From positions 496,001 to 560,000 of the forward strand of contig JBMOLU010000002.1 in the NCBI GenBank assembly GCA_049325275.1: a DNA stretch of 64,000 nucleotides. Direction: 5' to 3'. This document shows positions 34,026 to 43,382 of the stretch, piece after piece (position 1 is the first letter of the stretch; each line of letters opens with the position of its first letter). This stretch comes from CAIQJJ01 sp049325275 (GTDB taxonomy: Bacteria; Chloroflexota; Anaerolineae; Anaerolineales; UBA4823). Under the pieces are notes generated by a model. The model was not told the origin of the DNA. It saw only the letters and a list, made by a program, of their open reading frames with translations, and made no database searches. The translations under genes were made by a program, and so were the position numbers.

Positions 34026-34871
34026 TTATGCCCACTTGGGGGATGTATCCGGGTCCCATGCGGATGGAACCACAGAATAGCCCTCGTCCATCGCAGCGAT
34101 GGCCTGCATCTCTACGGGAGAGAGTTCGAAGTCGAAGATTGCGGCGTTTTCGAGGATGCGCTCGCGGCGTACCGATTTGGGAATGATGACGACTTCGTGT
34201 TGCAAGGCCCAACGCAGAGCCACCTGGGCGGCCGTCTTGCCGTACTGTTGGCCGATGGCGGCCAGGCGCTCGTCGTCGGCGCGTTTGCCGCGCGCCAGCG
34301 TGCTGTAGGCTTCGACGACGATGCCTTTGGCGCGGCAGTAGTCGACCAGCTGCGGGCGCTGATGGAAGGGACTGAGTTCGATCTGGTTGACAGCCGGGAC
34401 GATGTCGGTCTGTGCCAGCAGCTCGTCCAGGTGGCGGATGGTGAAGTTGCTGACGCCGATGGCGCGGGTTTTGCCGGTTTCGAGCAATTGGGTGAGCGCC
34501 CGGTAGGTCTCGTTGCGTAGCCCGGTGACCGGCCAGTGGACGAGATACAAATCCAGGTAATCCATGCCCAGGCGCTTCAGCGAGGCATCGCAGGCTTGCA
34601 GCGTGGTATCGTAGCCCTGATCGTCGTTCCACACTTTGGTGGTGACGAAAACTTCCTGGCGTGGCACGCCGCTGTCGCGCACGGCCTTGCCGACGTCTTC
34701 CTCATTGCGGTAGATGCGGGCGGTGTCGATGTGTCGGTAGCCGGCCTCGATCGCCCAGCGCACAGCGTTTTGGGTGGCTTCACCCACCTCGGAGAGAAAA
34801 GTTCCCAGGCCGAGCCGCGGCATGGGAACTCCGTTGTTAAGGGTTACGGTTGATGAGATGGTAAGAGACAT
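34026..34871 (-). CDS. Aldo/keto reductase
   Basis: The 281-residue protein is an AKR-superfamily NADPH-dependent carbonyl reductase with the catalytic tetrad visible: Asp and Tyr in GYRHIDTARIYRNEEDVG, Lys in VFVTTKVWND, and His in YLDLYLVHWPV. IIPKSVRRERILENA binds the cofactor. Such enzymes reduce aldehydes, ketoses and keto acids; the short, 2,5-diketo-gluconate-reductase-like branch fits best. The start at 34871 has AGGAG upstream. It lies between a URO-D-like protein and a TIM-barrel isomerase in one transcription unit. Confidence 0.9.
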   Translation of the reverse strand: MSLTISSTVTLNNGVPMPRLGLGTFLSEVGEATQNAVRWAIEAGYRHIDTARIYRNEEDVGKAVRDSGVPRQEVFVTTKVWNDDQGYDTTLQACDASLKRLGMDYLDLYLVHWPVTGLRNETYRALTQLLETGKTRAIGVSNFTIRHLDELLAQTDIVPAVNQIELSPFHQRPQLVDYCRAKGIVVEAYSTLARGKRADDERLAAIGQQYGKTAAQVALRWALQHEVVIIPKSVRRERILENAAIFDFELSPVEMQAIAAMDEGYSVVPSAWDPDTSPKWA

Positions 34872-34948
34872 GGGAACTCCTCAAGGGCTGCTCGTTCTGC
34901 GAACAACCGTGAATGGTTTACCGATCCTCCAATCATACCAAAGCATGG

Positions 34949-36046
34949 CTACGAATAACGTGTTTCCTCCTGTACGCACCACATCAGCCAGCGCATGCGT
35001 TCGATCGTCGTCCCGGCGGCAAGCGAACCGGCGGTGGCGATCACCAGGCCGCCGGTAGCGCCGGCCTTCTCGAAGTCGGCGTGCACACGCTGGCGTACTT
35101 CTTCATCGGTGCCGTTACGTAGCAAGAACGGCGGCATCTGGCCGTTGATGAGTGCGTCAGGCATCTTCTCGCGGATCAGGCCGGCGTCTACGTCGGGGCC
35201 GTAGTTGACGCTGTTGATGCCCAGGGCGCGCTGCTCGTCGAGCAGATGGCCCATGCTGCTGTCGGAATGCTGATAGCGGTGGCCGCCGGGGAGCGGAGAG
35301 AATTCGTCCAGCACGGCTTGCAGCACGGGGACGCAATAGGTGCGGTACAGTTTGCGGTTGAAGAGGGCGCAGTTGTCGTCGGTAATCCACCACGAGGCGG
35401 CGTCGAAGCCGCTGAAGGCGCGCAGCGTGCGGTTGAGTTCGATCATCTTGCGGGCCAAGATGTCGCTGAAGCGGGCCATCAGATCGGGGTAATCGTACAT
35501 CCACAAGAAAACCCTTTCGGGGTGCAGCACCGAGGTCATGATCGTCGCCGGGCCGCGGCTGCCGGTGCCGAGGGCGGGCAGGGGTTTGCCGGCAGCCTTG
35601 CGGGCTTCCCACTCGGCGCGGTAGCCGGCGGGCAAGGCCCATTCGTTCATGTCGGTGGCTTCAGCGCTGTCGAGGATGCGGGCAAACGTGTCGGGATCGT
35701 CGGTCACGTGTTGCAGCCAGGGCGTGCCGCCCTCGGTGTAGGCGAACTCGCTGCCGAACAGATTTTCGATGCGCCTGGGGCTGTTTTCCCAGGTATCTTC
35801 GTCGAAGAAGGCCTTACCTACCCCCTCCAGGGTGAGCGCATTGGCCTGGCGGTGCAAACGGTCGCGATAAGCTTTGTCGTGATAGTAGCGCAGCGTCGAC
35901 TCGATGGGCAACAGTTCGAACAACCAGTGATCGTCAGGTGAAAAACTGACGGCGCAGCGTGGCTTGTCGGTGGTGAAGGCCAGGCAGGCGTCGTTTTCAC
36001 GCCAGAAATCGGATAAGGAAAGGGTGAAGGATGAGGAAGTGGGCAT
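34949..36046 (-). CDS. URO-D/MtaA-family protein (not haem-pathway UroD)
   Basis: The 365-residue protein matches the uroporphyrinogen-decarboxylase-like family in fold and length: GTGSRGPATIMTSVLHPERV, SWWITDDNCALFN, HRYQHSDSSMGHLLDE and VNYGPDVDAGLIREKMPDA are visible. The motif PRFPVWMMRQ of true UroD is missing, and the neighbours are sugar enzymes and a LacI regulator. It therefore more likely belongs to the methyltransferase- or catabolism-linked branch found beside LacI genes. The ATG at 36046 is preferred to a TTG at 36106, although neither has a strong ribosome-binding site. Confidence 0.65.
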   Translation of the reverse strand: MPTSSSFTLSLSDFWRENDACLAFTTDKPRCAVSFSPDDHWLFELLPIESTLRYYHDKAYRDRLHRQANALTLEGVGKAFFDEDTWENSPRRIENLFGSEFAYTEGGTPWLQHVTDDPDTFARILDSAEATDMNEWALPAGYRAEWEARKAAGKPLPALGTGSRGPATIMTSVLHPERVFLWMYDYPDLMARFSDILARKMIELNRTLRAFSGFDAASWWITDDNCALFNRKLYRTYCVPVLQAVLDEFSPLPGGHRYQHSDSSMGHLLDEQRALGINSVNYGPDVDAGLIREKMPDALINGQMPPFLLRNGTDEEVRQRVHADFEKAGATGGLVIATAGSLAAGTTIERMRWLMWCVQEETRYS

Positions 36047-36127
36047 GGTTTGAGATGAGAAGCGTGGGCGCCGGTCGATTGGTGGCTCAAGGATTTGAGA
36101 TTGCAACCAGCGGCATCAGGAAGTGGG

Positions 36128-37135
36128 TCAGGTGCTTTGGCGGACGATCAATTCCGGTGCCAGGAGAAGGGTTTGCAGCGTTCTGCCCGATTCGTTGAGG
36201 GCGTCCAGCAAAACCTGTGCGGCCCAACGGCCGAGTTCGTCGCGCTGAACGCGGCAGGTGGTCAATGCGGGTGTGACCAGGGCGGCCAGGTAAATGTCGT
36301 CGTAACCGGTGATGGCCAATTCGCCGGGGACGCGGCGCCCCATGGTGGCGGCGGCCTGCAGCGCCCCGACGGCGACCAGATCGTTGTAGCAGACCAGGGC
36401 GGTAAGCGCCGGGTTTTCGCTGAGCAGTTGTTGCGCTGCCTGGCGCCCTCCTTCTACCGATGGGGCGCACGGGCGCTGCCAGGCGGAATTCCAGGGCAAT
36501 GCAGCCGCAGCCAGAGCCGTGCGCTGGCCTTCGAGTCTTTTGTGGCCGCTGAAAGAGTTGTGCGGCCCGCTCAGGAAGCCAATCGCACGGTGGCCGCGCG
36601 CCAGCAAGTGTTCGGTCAGCAACCGTCCACCGGCCACGTCGTCGATGCAGACCGATCCTGCCAGGGCCGACGTTTTCTCCAACGTGCGGTTTACCATAAC
36701 GGCTGCCGGATAGTGGGCCAGGGCCGCAACCAGATCGCTGTCTTGCTGCCGCGAACTGCACAGGAGAATGCCGTCCACCCATTTTTCGGCCAGCAGTTGC
36801 AGCAGATCGGACTCGCGGCGGGTATCTTCTTCCGTGTTGCACAGCAACAGGCTGTAGCCTTGCTGGAAGGCAACCTGCTCTGCGCCGCGAATCACGTCAG
36901 GGAAAAAGGGGTTCGAGACGTCCGGTACAATCAGGCCGATCGTACCCGTACGCTGCGTGACCAGCGAGCGCGCAATGCCGCTGGGCCTGTAGCCGAGGCG
37001 CTCGATGATGGACTCGATGTGGGCGCGGGTCTCGGCGCCAACGCCATCTTTATGGTTGACGACGCGCGAAACGGTCATCAAAGAAACACCCGCTTCGCGG
37101 GCAACATCGGCAAGGGTGGGGCGGGAAGGAGTCAT
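36128..37135 (-). CDS. LacI-family transcriptional regulator
   Basis: The 335-residue protein has the LacI helix-turn-helix and hinge (TLADVAREAGVSLMTVSRVV, then RPSGIARSLVTQRTGTIGLI) and a periplasmic-binding-protein-like sensor domain at about 60-335 (VCYNDLVAVGALQAA, ITGYDDIYLA). It should bind a sugar-type effector and repress the three genes behind it. A perfect 14-base palindrome, cgttagcgctaacg, lies 19 bases upstream of its start, a classic LacI-type operator, and the divergent kinase gene starts close by. The start at 37135 is chosen by homology to the family; 21 upstream codons have no LacI character. Confidence 0.93.
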   Translation of the reverse strand: MTPSRPTLADVAREAGVSLMTVSRVVNHKDGVGAETRAHIESIIERLGYRPSGIARSLVTQRTGTIGLIVPDVSNPFFPDVIRGAEQVAFQQGYSLLLCNTEEDTRRESDLLQLLAEKWVDGILLCSSRQQDSDLVAALAHYPAAVMVNRTLEKTSALAGSVCIDDVAGGRLLTEHLLARGHRAIGFLSGPHNSFSGHKRLEGQRTALAAAALPWNSAWQRPCAPSVEGGRQAAQQLLSENPALTALVCYNDLVAVGALQAAATMGRRVPGELAITGYDDIYLAALVTPALTTCRVQRDELGRWAAQVLLDALNESGRTLQTLLLAPELIVRQST

Positions 37136-37153
37136 ATTTGTCGATCGAAATAA

Positions 37154-37167
37154 CGTTAGCGCTAACG
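37154..37167. promoter_or_regulatory. LacI-type operator palindrome
   Basis: cgttagc-gctaacg is a perfect 14-bp palindrome with the central CG of LacI/GalR operators. It lies between the LacI gene and the divergent histidine kinase gene, so it could affect both. Confidence 0.75.
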
Positions 37168-37191
37168 CAATTATAGGGAGGAAGAAACGAA

Positions 37192-39903
37192 ATGTCAATG
37201 TCAGAATTTGACCGTATAATGAAACACAGAGGATTTTCTACATTCGATGGATGGGACGATCCATCTTTCGAGTTAAGCGGGAAGCTTTGCAAACACTCGA
37301 GGTCTGGAAGGATGGTTCAAAAAGTGTCAGCTTTGCACAAGCGCTTGAAGGCCTGGTTGGGTACGTCTATTTTATCGGGAAATGAGTTGGTGAACTACCA
37401 ATTTTCGCTGATGAATTCATTGATTCTCAGTTTGTTTTTTGTTTTGGCGGTGGCCATACTGCTTACTTCCCTCATGCCTTCAATCAGAACGCCGTCGCTC
37501 TCCATTGTCATTGGCTATACGTTGGTGCTGGTGGTGATTTCCAAGCTGCGCCTCAACCGGGGGCATCTTAACGGCGTGAAGCTGCTTCTTACGGCCATCC
37601 TCTGGTTTAACAGCACGCTCCTGGTGCTTTTTGCCGGCGGCCTTTCGAATGTGACCACGATTTATTACGTTTTGACGACCGTTTTCACCACCCTGCTCTT
37701 TGGCCGGCGGGGCGCACTCACCGTTTTTGCGGTGACTGCCCTGGTTACCCTGGCGATGGCCGTTGCCGTATCGTGGGGATGGACGCCGGAAAGTGTCTTT
37801 CTCGTGTCGCCGTTGAACAGTTGGTTGATCCTGGTGTTTGGGCTGGTGCTGATTCTGATCACGCTGAGCATGGCCATCGAGAGCCGTAACCGCGTTTTGG
37901 TAGCCTTGAGCGAAAGCGAAGAAAAATACCGCGCTCTTTTCGACGCGGGATCGGACGCACTGTTGCTGGTGTCGCAGGCCGATGGCGAAATCGTCGACAT
38001 CAACCAGGCGGCTTTGAAACTCTACGGTTACGACCGCAGCGAGATGCTCGGCAAAGCCTTGTCCGAAATCTTTGCCGAGCCGCAAGAGGCGTATCAGGCG
38101 CTGCAAGACCTGCAATCACATATTCCGCTGCGTTATCACCGCCATAAGGATGGCAGCGTTTTCCCGGCGGAGATCAATATCGGTACGTTTTCGCTGAACG
38201 GAAAGACGATGTGTATCGGAGCCGTGCGCGATATCCGTATGCGCCTGGAAGCGAAACAGCGCGAACGCAGCATCTCACAGGGCCTGGCTGGCATCATCGC
38301 TGCCGCCGACGAACTGATGCGCTGCGACAGCCTGGATAAAGTTTACAAGCGTGCCGTGGAACAGGGGCGTGAAAAGCTTGGCCTGGAGCGTTGTGCCTTG
38401 TACCTGTATGATGCCCGCACACAGCGCATGCAGGGGACCTACGGCACGGATTCCCAGGGAAATATCGTCGACGAATCGGCTGCCTCGTGGACATCGGATT
38501 TCTCGCGCGAGATGGAAACCAGCGTGAAAAAAACCTGGATGTTCAATGAGGGAGAGTACAAAACCTTGCAAGGGGATCAGTATCGCACTTTTGGGCGTGG
38601 CTGGGTGGCTGAAACGGTCTTACGCCTGGGCCGCGAATCGCTGGGTTTGTTTGTCAACGATACGGCCTTGAGTCACAAACCGGTCGATTACTTGCAGCAG
38701 GAAATGGTCGCTATTTATGCTTCGCTGCTCGAAAACATGATCAGGCAGAAGCGAACCGAAGCTGCCTTGCGAGATGCTACTGTCAACTTGATGGCTTCTG
38801 AAGAACGCTACCGGCAGGCGATTGAGGCGGCCGGCGCCGTTCCGTACGTTCAAGATTACACTACCCATACCTTCATCTTTATGGGCGAGAATATTTTCCA
38901 GCTCACCGGTTATTCGGCAGAGGAAATGACACCGGCCCTCTGGAACACGTTGGTTGAAGAAGCGCTCCCGGGCAGCGAAACGGGCCGGGCGAACGAAGAC
39001 ACCCTCGCCCGGCCGGATAGCCCGGATACGTTGTGGCATAAGCAGTGCGACTATCACATTCATACCCGCTTCGGCGAGTTGCGTTGGGTAATGAACAGCG
39101 CCATCGAGATTTTCGACGAGCAGGGCCTGGCACGCGGATCGATTGGAATTTTGCAGGATGTTACCGAGCGTAAAAACGTCGAGGCCGAAAGAGAAAAGTT
39201 GATCGAAGAACTGGAAGCCAAAAACGCCGAACTGGAGCGCTTTACCTACACCGTTTCACACGATCTCAAGGCTCCCTTGATTACGATTCAGGGCTTTCTT
39301 GGTTATCTCGAAAAAGACGCCATACAAGGCAACATGGAACGCCTGCATTCAGATATGCTCCGTATCACCGAAGCTACCGTACGTATGCAGCAGCTTCTCA
39401 ACGATTTGCTGGAACTGTCGCGCATCGGGCGCATGGCTAATCCGCCGGAACACGTGCCCTTTGACCTGATCGTGAAGGATGCGTTGGCCCTGGTGCAGGG
39501 CAGGCTGGCGCGCGCCCATGTGGAAACCAGGGTGCGTGAACCGCTGCCTCGCGTCTACGGCGACGCAGCGCGCCTGGTCGAAGTGGTGCAAAACCTGATC
39601 GATAATGCCGCAAAATTTATGGAAGAGCAGCACAGTCCTTTCATTGAAGTCGGCTGGCAGGGGATGGACGAGCATGGCTATCACACCTTTTACGTGCGCG
39701 ATAACGGTATCGGCATCCCGGTGCAGTATCACGAAAGGGTTTTTGGCCTGTTCAATAAGCTCGATCCCAAAAGTGAAGGCACCGGCGTTGGCCTGGCGCT
39801 GGTCAAGCGAATTATCGAAGTACACGGCGGCAAAATCTGGATCGAATCGGATGGTTTGAAGACCGGTTCAACCTTTTACTTTACACTTCCCGGAAACCCG
39901 TGA
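37192..39903 (+). CDS. Membrane sensor histidine kinase with PAS-GAF-PAS domains
   Basis: The 903-residue protein has about six transmembrane helices at 68-235, a PAS domain (about 241-345), a GAF-type module (about 360-520) with QGTYGTD at about 416, a second PAS (about 535-660), and a HisKA domain with the phospho-acceptor His690 in TVSHDLKAP. The HATPase domain (about 790-900) has NLIDNAAKF, VRDNGIGIP and GTGVGLALVKRI. It would autophosphorylate and pass phosphate to a receiver; three receivers follow in this window. The start at 37192 has GGGAGG ten bases upstream; ATGs at 37198 and 37312 are alternatives. It is separated from the next kinase gene by eight bases. Confidence 0.9.
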   Translation: MSMSEFDRIMKHRGFSTFDGWDDPSFELSGKLCKHSRSGRMVQKVSALHKRLKAWLGTSILSGNELVNYQFSLMNSLILSLFFVLAVAILLTSLMPSIRTPSLSIVIGYTLVLVVISKLRLNRGHLNGVKLLLTAILWFNSTLLVLFAGGLSNVTTIYYVLTTVFTTLLFGRRGALTVFAVTALVTLAMAVAVSWGWTPESVFLVSPLNSWLILVFGLVLILITLSMAIESRNRVLVALSESEEKYRALFDAGSDALLLVSQADGEIVDINQAALKLYGYDRSEMLGKALSEIFAEPQEAYQALQDLQSHIPLRYHRHKDGSVFPAEINIGTFSLNGKTMCIGAVRDIRMRLEAKQRERSISQGLAGIIAAADELMRCDSLDKVYKRAVEQGREKLGLERCALYLYDARTQRMQGTYGTDSQGNIVDESAASWTSDFSREMETSVKKTWMFNEGEYKTLQGDQYRTFGRGWVAETVLRLGRESLGLFVNDTALSHKPVDYLQQEMVAIYASLLENMIRQKRTEAALRDATVNLMASEERYRQAIEAAGAVPYVQDYTTHTFIFMGENIFQLTGYSAEEMTPALWNTLVEEALPGSETGRANEDTLARPDSPDTLWHKQCDYHIHTRFGELRWVMNSAIEIFDEQGLARGSIGILQDVTERKNVEAEREKLIEELEAKNAELERFTYTVSHDLKAPLITIQGFLGYLEKDAIQGNMERLHSDMLRITEATVRMQQLLNDLLELSRIGRMANPPEHVPFDLIVKDALALVQGRLARAHVETRVREPLPRVYGDAARLVEVVQNLIDNAAKFMEEQHSPFIEVGWQGMDEHGYHTFYVRDNGIGIPVQYHERVFGLFNKLDPKSEGTGVGLALVKRIIEVHGGKIWIESDGLKTGSTFYFTLPGNP

Positions 39904-39911
39904 GGTAGCAC

Positions 39912-42900
39912 ATGGAAAGAAAATCGCATGCCTGGCAAGGTGACTTGAAGTGGTCTACCATGCAGGCGATTCTTGAAGCGAGCAACGAATTGATCCGCTG
40001 CAACGACTTGGATACGCTTTGCCGGCGTACGGTCGAACTGGCGCGTGAACGGCTGGGTGTCGAGCGCTGCTCGTTGTTTCTGCTCGACACCCACACAGGC
40101 ATCATTCATGGCACGTACGGAACCGATATGCAGCGCCGGACGGTTGGCGAGTATCACCTTCAGTGGCGCTACGATCAACTCGACCGATCGCTCCTTATCG
40201 ATACCGATGCCTTGTGGCATATCAACTACGGCGAAAAAGGACACGAACAGGATCGGCAACCCGATCGAGATTGGGTCGCTTACACCTGGATGAAGCAAAG
40301 AGACGATCTGGTGGCGCTGTTTTGCAACGACACGGCCATCAGCGGCGCACCGGTCGATGGCGCCTGCCAGCAGGCGATCGCCGTATACTGCTCGATGGTT
40401 TACGGCATCATTCGCCGCATACAGAGCGATGTGGCCCAGCGTGAAAGTGAATCGCTCTTCGAAGCCATTTTCAATGCCGTGACCGAGGCGGTATTCGTAC
40501 ACGATAAAGAAACCGGCAAGATTGTTTTGGTCAACCGGGAAGCCAGCGAGATGTTTGGTTACGCAACCGATGAACTGCTCCAGGCTGCCTTAGGAGATTT
40601 GAGCGCCGGAACGCCGCCTTATTCTCATAAAGAAGCCCTGAAACGCATTCGCAGTGCTGCCAATGGCGATAAACAGTTGTTCGAATGGCGCGCCCGTCAC
40701 CGTTCGGGCAGGCTGTTCTGGGTTGAAATCAGCATGGGCGTGGCTTTCATCGGCAACGCAGAACGCGTCCTGGTTACCGTGCGAGATATCGACGAGCGCA
40801 AACGCTACGAACAGACGCGTAACGCCATGTACCAGATTGCTGCGACATCCCTTGCCGCCGAGAGCCTGGACGATTTTTACCCGCAAATTCACGAAATCAT
40901 CGGCCAGTTGATGCCTGCGAAGAATTTCTTCATTGCCCTGTACGATGCCGAGAGCGATTTGCTTGACGTCCCCTACTACGTCGATCAATATGACCCCAAG
41001 CCGCAACCGCGGCATCCTGAACGCGGTTTAACCAGCCACGTCTTGCGCACGGGCCAACCGCTTTTGCTCAAAATGGAAGAGCACCTTCGTGTGAAGGAGA
41101 CGCACGCGATCGAATCGCTGGGTACACCGGCCGTTGATTGGTTGGGAGTGCCGTTGATTGCCGCACAGGGTACCCTGGGTGTAATGGCCGTGCAAACGTA
41201 TGAAAAGAGCGAGCGCCTGACGGAAGCCGACTGTGAAGTGCTGGTGTTCGTCTCCAGCCAGGTAGCGATGACCGTTCAGCGTAAGCGCGCCGAAGCGTAC
41301 CAGCAAAAGCTTGCCAACGGCCTGCGCTCGGTCGTCGAAGCCGCCGATGAATTGCTTCAGGCCGAAAGTCTCGACGACCTGTACCGGCGGGCGGTCGAAC
41401 TGGGACGTAAAAAAGTTGGCCTGGAGCGCTGTAGCCTGTTCCTGCTGGATCAAAACCGGGCCTACCTGGTCGGTACGTACGGTACCGATGCCCAGGGAAA
41501 CACCACCGATGAGCGTGCCGGGCGCATGCCCACGAGCGATACACCCGAGATCTTTGCCCGCCGGGAACAACTGTACGTTTTCCTTTCCGGCGCCGAACGG
41601 CGGCGGCGCGGTTATTGGCAGGCCGATCGGCTTATCGACATGGGCCCCGGTTGGATTGTCGCCACACCGATTTACAGCGCCATGCGCCCACTGGGCGTGC
41701 TGTACAACGACTCGGCCATCAGCAACGCTCCCTTTGATCTTGCCCTGCAAGAAATCACAGCAATTTATTGTTCGATACTGGGGAATATTCTCGATCGCAA
41801 GCAGCTTGAAGCCTTCGAAAAACACTCGATGCAGCGCCTGAACAGTGTGGTGAAAATCACTGATGAGCTGATCGCCTGCACAGACCCAGACGTCTTTTAC
41901 CGCAAGGCCGTTGAACTGGCCCGCGAGAAACTGGGAATCGAGCGCTGTGCGATTTTTCTGTTCGATCCCGAAGCCAATACCATGCGTGGGACTTACGGAA
42001 CCGATCTGTTGGGACAAACGACCGACGAACATGGTAGCCACTGGCAGGTATCTTTCAGCAGGGAAGATGAAACCGAACGGGGAACCTGGCTGTTCAAAGA
42101 CCTGCCGTGGATCATCGAAGAGCAACCTTACACTTACCAGAACGGCGCGGATAAGGTGGTCTGTGGCCGGGGCTGGGTGGCACACACCGCCATCTATTTT
42201 GGCAACCAAAGGCTTGGCACGTTTGCCAACGACACCGCAATCAGCCATGCACCGCCCGATGGGATGCTCCAGGAAACGATTCGCATCTACTGCTCGCTGC
42301 TCGGCAGCCTGATCCAGCGCCTGCAAAGCGAACACGAACGGCAAAGCCTAATCGGCGAGTTGAGCGCCAAAAACGCCGAACTGGAACGCTTTACCTATAC
42401 CGTGTCGCACGACCTCAAGGCGCCCCTGATCACCATTCGCGGCTTTCTTGGTTTTCTGGCGAAAGACGCCGCGTCGGGCAATTTCAATCGTTTGAACCAG
42501 GACGTGAACCGGATTACCCGAGCCACAGAAAAGATGGAACAACTGCTCGATGACCTGCTCCAGCTTTCGCGGGTGGGGCGTATCATCGCGCCTCCTCAGA
42601 CAGTGCCCTTTGGCGAAATTGTCAACGACGCACTCGACTTGCTGCGTGGGGTGCTCGCGCGCAGCAAGGTGATCGTGAAGGTGATGCCCGACATGCCCAC
42701 CGTATACGGAGATCGCGTGCGCCTGGTCGAAGTGCTCCAAAACCTGATCGAAAATGCGATCAAGTTCATGGGAGAGCAGACCGATCCCTGTATTGACATC
42801 GGCTTCTCTCAGGACGGCGAAGGTGCGCCCGTTTTCTACGTTCGAGACAATGGCATCGGGATCGAACCGCGCTATCACGAACGCATTTTTGGCTTGTTCG

Positions 42901-43046
42901 ACAAACTCGACGCACAGAGCGAGGGCACCGGCATTGGCCTGGCCCTGGTGCGGCGGATCGTTGAAATGCACGGCGGGCGCATCTGGGTCGAATCCGAAGG
43001 AAAAGGGTGCGGATCGACGTTCCGCTTTTCCCTGGGGCCAGCTTGA
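39912..43046 (+). CDS. Soluble multi-GAF/PAS sensor histidine kinase
   Basis: The 1044-residue cytoplasmic kinase has no transmembrane helices. Its order is GAF (about 15-175), PAS (about 180-300), GAF (about 305-455), GAF (about 460-640), GAF (about 645-815), HisKA with His833 in TVSHDLKAP, and a HATPase domain to the end. Three of the GAF modules share the signatures ELxRCxxLD, GVERCSLFLLD, GTYGTD and NDTAIS with each other and with the one in the preceding kinase. The HisKA-HATPase half is very close to that of the previous kinase, so the two arose by duplication with module gain. The start has GAGG upstream. Confidence 0.92.
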   Translation: MERKSHAWQGDLKWSTMQAILEASNELIRCNDLDTLCRRTVELARERLGVERCSLFLLDTHTGIIHGTYGTDMQRRTVGEYHLQWRYDQLDRSLLIDTDALWHINYGEKGHEQDRQPDRDWVAYTWMKQRDDLVALFCNDTAISGAPVDGACQQAIAVYCSMVYGIIRRIQSDVAQRESESLFEAIFNAVTEAVFVHDKETGKIVLVNREASEMFGYATDELLQAALGDLSAGTPPYSHKEALKRIRSAANGDKQLFEWRARHRSGRLFWVEISMGVAFIGNAERVLVTVRDIDERKRYEQTRNAMYQIAATSLAAESLDDFYPQIHEIIGQLMPAKNFFIALYDAESDLLDVPYYVDQYDPKPQPRHPERGLTSHVLRTGQPLLLKMEEHLRVKETHAIESLGTPAVDWLGVPLIAAQGTLGVMAVQTYEKSERLTEADCEVLVFVSSQVAMTVQRKRAEAYQQKLANGLRSVVEAADELLQAESLDDLYRRAVELGRKKVGLERCSLFLLDQNRAYLVGTYGTDAQGNTTDERAGRMPTSDTPEIFARREQLYVFLSGAERRRRGYWQADRLIDMGPGWIVATPIYSAMRPLGVLYNDSAISNAPFDLALQEITAIYCSILGNILDRKQLEAFEKHSMQRLNSVVKITDELIACTDPDVFYRKAVELAREKLGIERCAIFLFDPEANTMRGTYGTDLLGQTTDEHGSHWQVSFSREDETERGTWLFKDLPWIIEEQPYTYQNGADKVVCGRGWVAHTAIYFGNQRLGTFANDTAISHAPPDGMLQETIRIYCSLLGSLIQRLQSEHERQSLIGELSAKNAELERFTYTVSHDLKAPLITIRGFLGFLAKDAASGNFNRLNQDVNRITRATEKMEQLLDDLLQLSRVGRIIAPPQTVPFGEIVNDALDLLRGVLARSKVIVKVMPDMPTVYGDRVRLVEVLQNLIENAIKFMGEQTDPCIDIGFSQDGEGAPVFYVRDNGIGIEPRYHERIFGLFDKLDAQSEGTGIGLALVRRIVEMHGGRIWVESEGKGCGSTFRFSLGPA

Positions 43047-43382
43047 ACAGGGCGGCCATCGTGAAGACAACAAGGGCCTTTCCGGTGACCCGGAAGAGTC
43101 TGCTTTTTCTAGATGATATGGGCCAGATAGACGGCGAAAAATGGATGAACCCTATTGGCAAGCAAAACAGGAACGCGGTAAAATTTATCGATCGGTTTTC
43201 ACTTTCAGCAGAAAATTGTATCTCCTCAGAAAGTAGGGGGAGCGTGGGGTGTTATGTGCGTGCCAGACAACCAGGTTGCAGCACGCACATAACACCCCAC
43301 ACCCCGCATTATTGAGAAGATACAGAAAATTAATCGTTAGCGTTGACGAGGCTTGTTTTGGGCATTTTGTAGGAGGAGTGCA
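43047..43382. other. Intergenic region with repeats before the receiver gene
   Basis: These 336 bases hold a mini-hairpin (tccgg-tgac-ccgga at 43081-43094, followed by AGAGTC) and the long palindromic element at 43244-43300. I see no gene in it. Confidence 0.6.
43244..43300. repeat. Palindromic element, copy 2
   Basis: Perfect 20-base arms (43244-43263 and 43281-43300) enclose the inner caacc-a-ggttg stem (43268-43278). The core from gcgtgccag to gcagcacgc matches the copy at 7185-7229, but the outer arms differ while still pairing. The arms would form a very stable hairpin or cruciform. Confidence 0.75.

Noticed and set aside
34949..36046. True uroporphyrinogen decarboxylase (hemE)
   Set aside because: The N-terminal signature of HemE is missing and the neighbours are sugar enzymes and a LacI regulator.
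43335..43348. A second LacI-type operator (cgttagcgttgacg) before the receiver gene
   Set aside because: It matches the palindrome at 37154 in 12 of 14 bases but is not symmetric, and no LacI-linked gene follows, so chance is likely.
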